Below the pieces are notes generated by a model. The model was not told where the DNA came from. It ran no database searches and worked only from the letters and a program-made list of their open reading frames with translations. This document shows positions 5,327-5,366 of a DNA stretch of 5,366 nucleotides, one piece after another. How positions within the stretch are numbered: the stretch's first letter is position 1; each line of letters opens with the position of its first letter. This DNA is from an uncultured Clostridiaceae bacterium (GTDB taxonomy: Bacteria; Bacillota; Clostridia; Lachnospirales; Lachnospiraceae), in assembly GCA_958441075.1 (NCBI GenBank), contig CAUCBQ010000138.1, forward strand, positions 1 through 5,366, given 5' to 3'. The translations under genes and the position numbers were made by a program.

Positions 5327-5355
5327 TATATACTTCATAAAAGAGCATATGTCAA
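5327..5355 (-). promoter_or_regulatory. Consensus-like sigma-A promoter at the right edge
   Basis: TTGACA (5350-5355) is a perfect -35 and stands 17 nt from TATATA (5327-5332); a TATAAT overlaps it at 5323-5328 but with a 21-nt spacer. Transcription would start near 5320, right at the base of the terminator hairpin, giving a leader of about 215 nt before the peptidase. The same bases can also be read as the end of a gene continuing off the window, so promoter function is not certain. Confidence 0.45.
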
Positions 5356-5366
5356 GATCTTTTTCA

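Noticed and set aside
5343..5366. Plus-strand ATG near 5349 reading MSRSFS off the right edge
   Set aside because: Six codons only, with a poor ribosome binding site; the same bases contain the minus-strand TTGACA.

Overview
The window looks like an accessory region from a Gram-positive, low-to-mid GC Clostridia genome, most likely Lachnospiraceae. This is inferred from strong AGGAGG-type ribosome binding sites, a SipW-type signal peptidase, clostridial cell-wall-binding repeats ending in the TPDG-x-x-VDANG-x-W motif, an InlB/Listeria-Bacteroides-type repeat, and a DinF/MepA-like MATE transporter. No tRNA, rRNA, CRISPR array or transposase is visible. All five supported genes are on the minus strand, so the window reads right to left.

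Layout in transcription order. At 5103-5366 lies an AT-rich, gene-free leader with a hairpin-plus-T-run terminator, a consensus-like promoter partly overlapping it, a short direct repeat containing a SinR-like heptamer, and an isolated TATAAT close to the first gene. Next come a very small SipW-like signal peptidase with a TTG start (4725-5102); a 100-nt spacer holding a 13-bp imperfect hairpin; a TasA/camelysin-like secreted protein with the signal peptide typical of SipW clients (4013-4624); a secreted protein that appears to join a TasA-like beta domain to a cell-wall-binding repeat domain (2851-3963); and, overlapping it by 14 nt, a secreted protein with one InlB-type repeat, four Cys/His metal-ribbon-like units, an unrecognised C-terminal domain and a basic 8-residue repeat tail (1596-2864). 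After an 89-nt gap with its own possible promoter comes a MATE efflux transporter (139-1506), closed by a good terminator (80-121).

Interpretation (inference). The first four genes resemble a rebuilt tapA-sipW-tasA matrix-fibre locus: a dedicated peptidase, a fibre subunit, an adaptor that could tie a TasA-like module to the wall, and a large modular extracellular partner. Its novelty lies in the fused TasA-like/wall-binding adaptor and the translationally coupled Cys/His-rich InlB-repeat protein. The MATE gene may be an independent neighbour. All assignments are by motif and layout; no database search was run.
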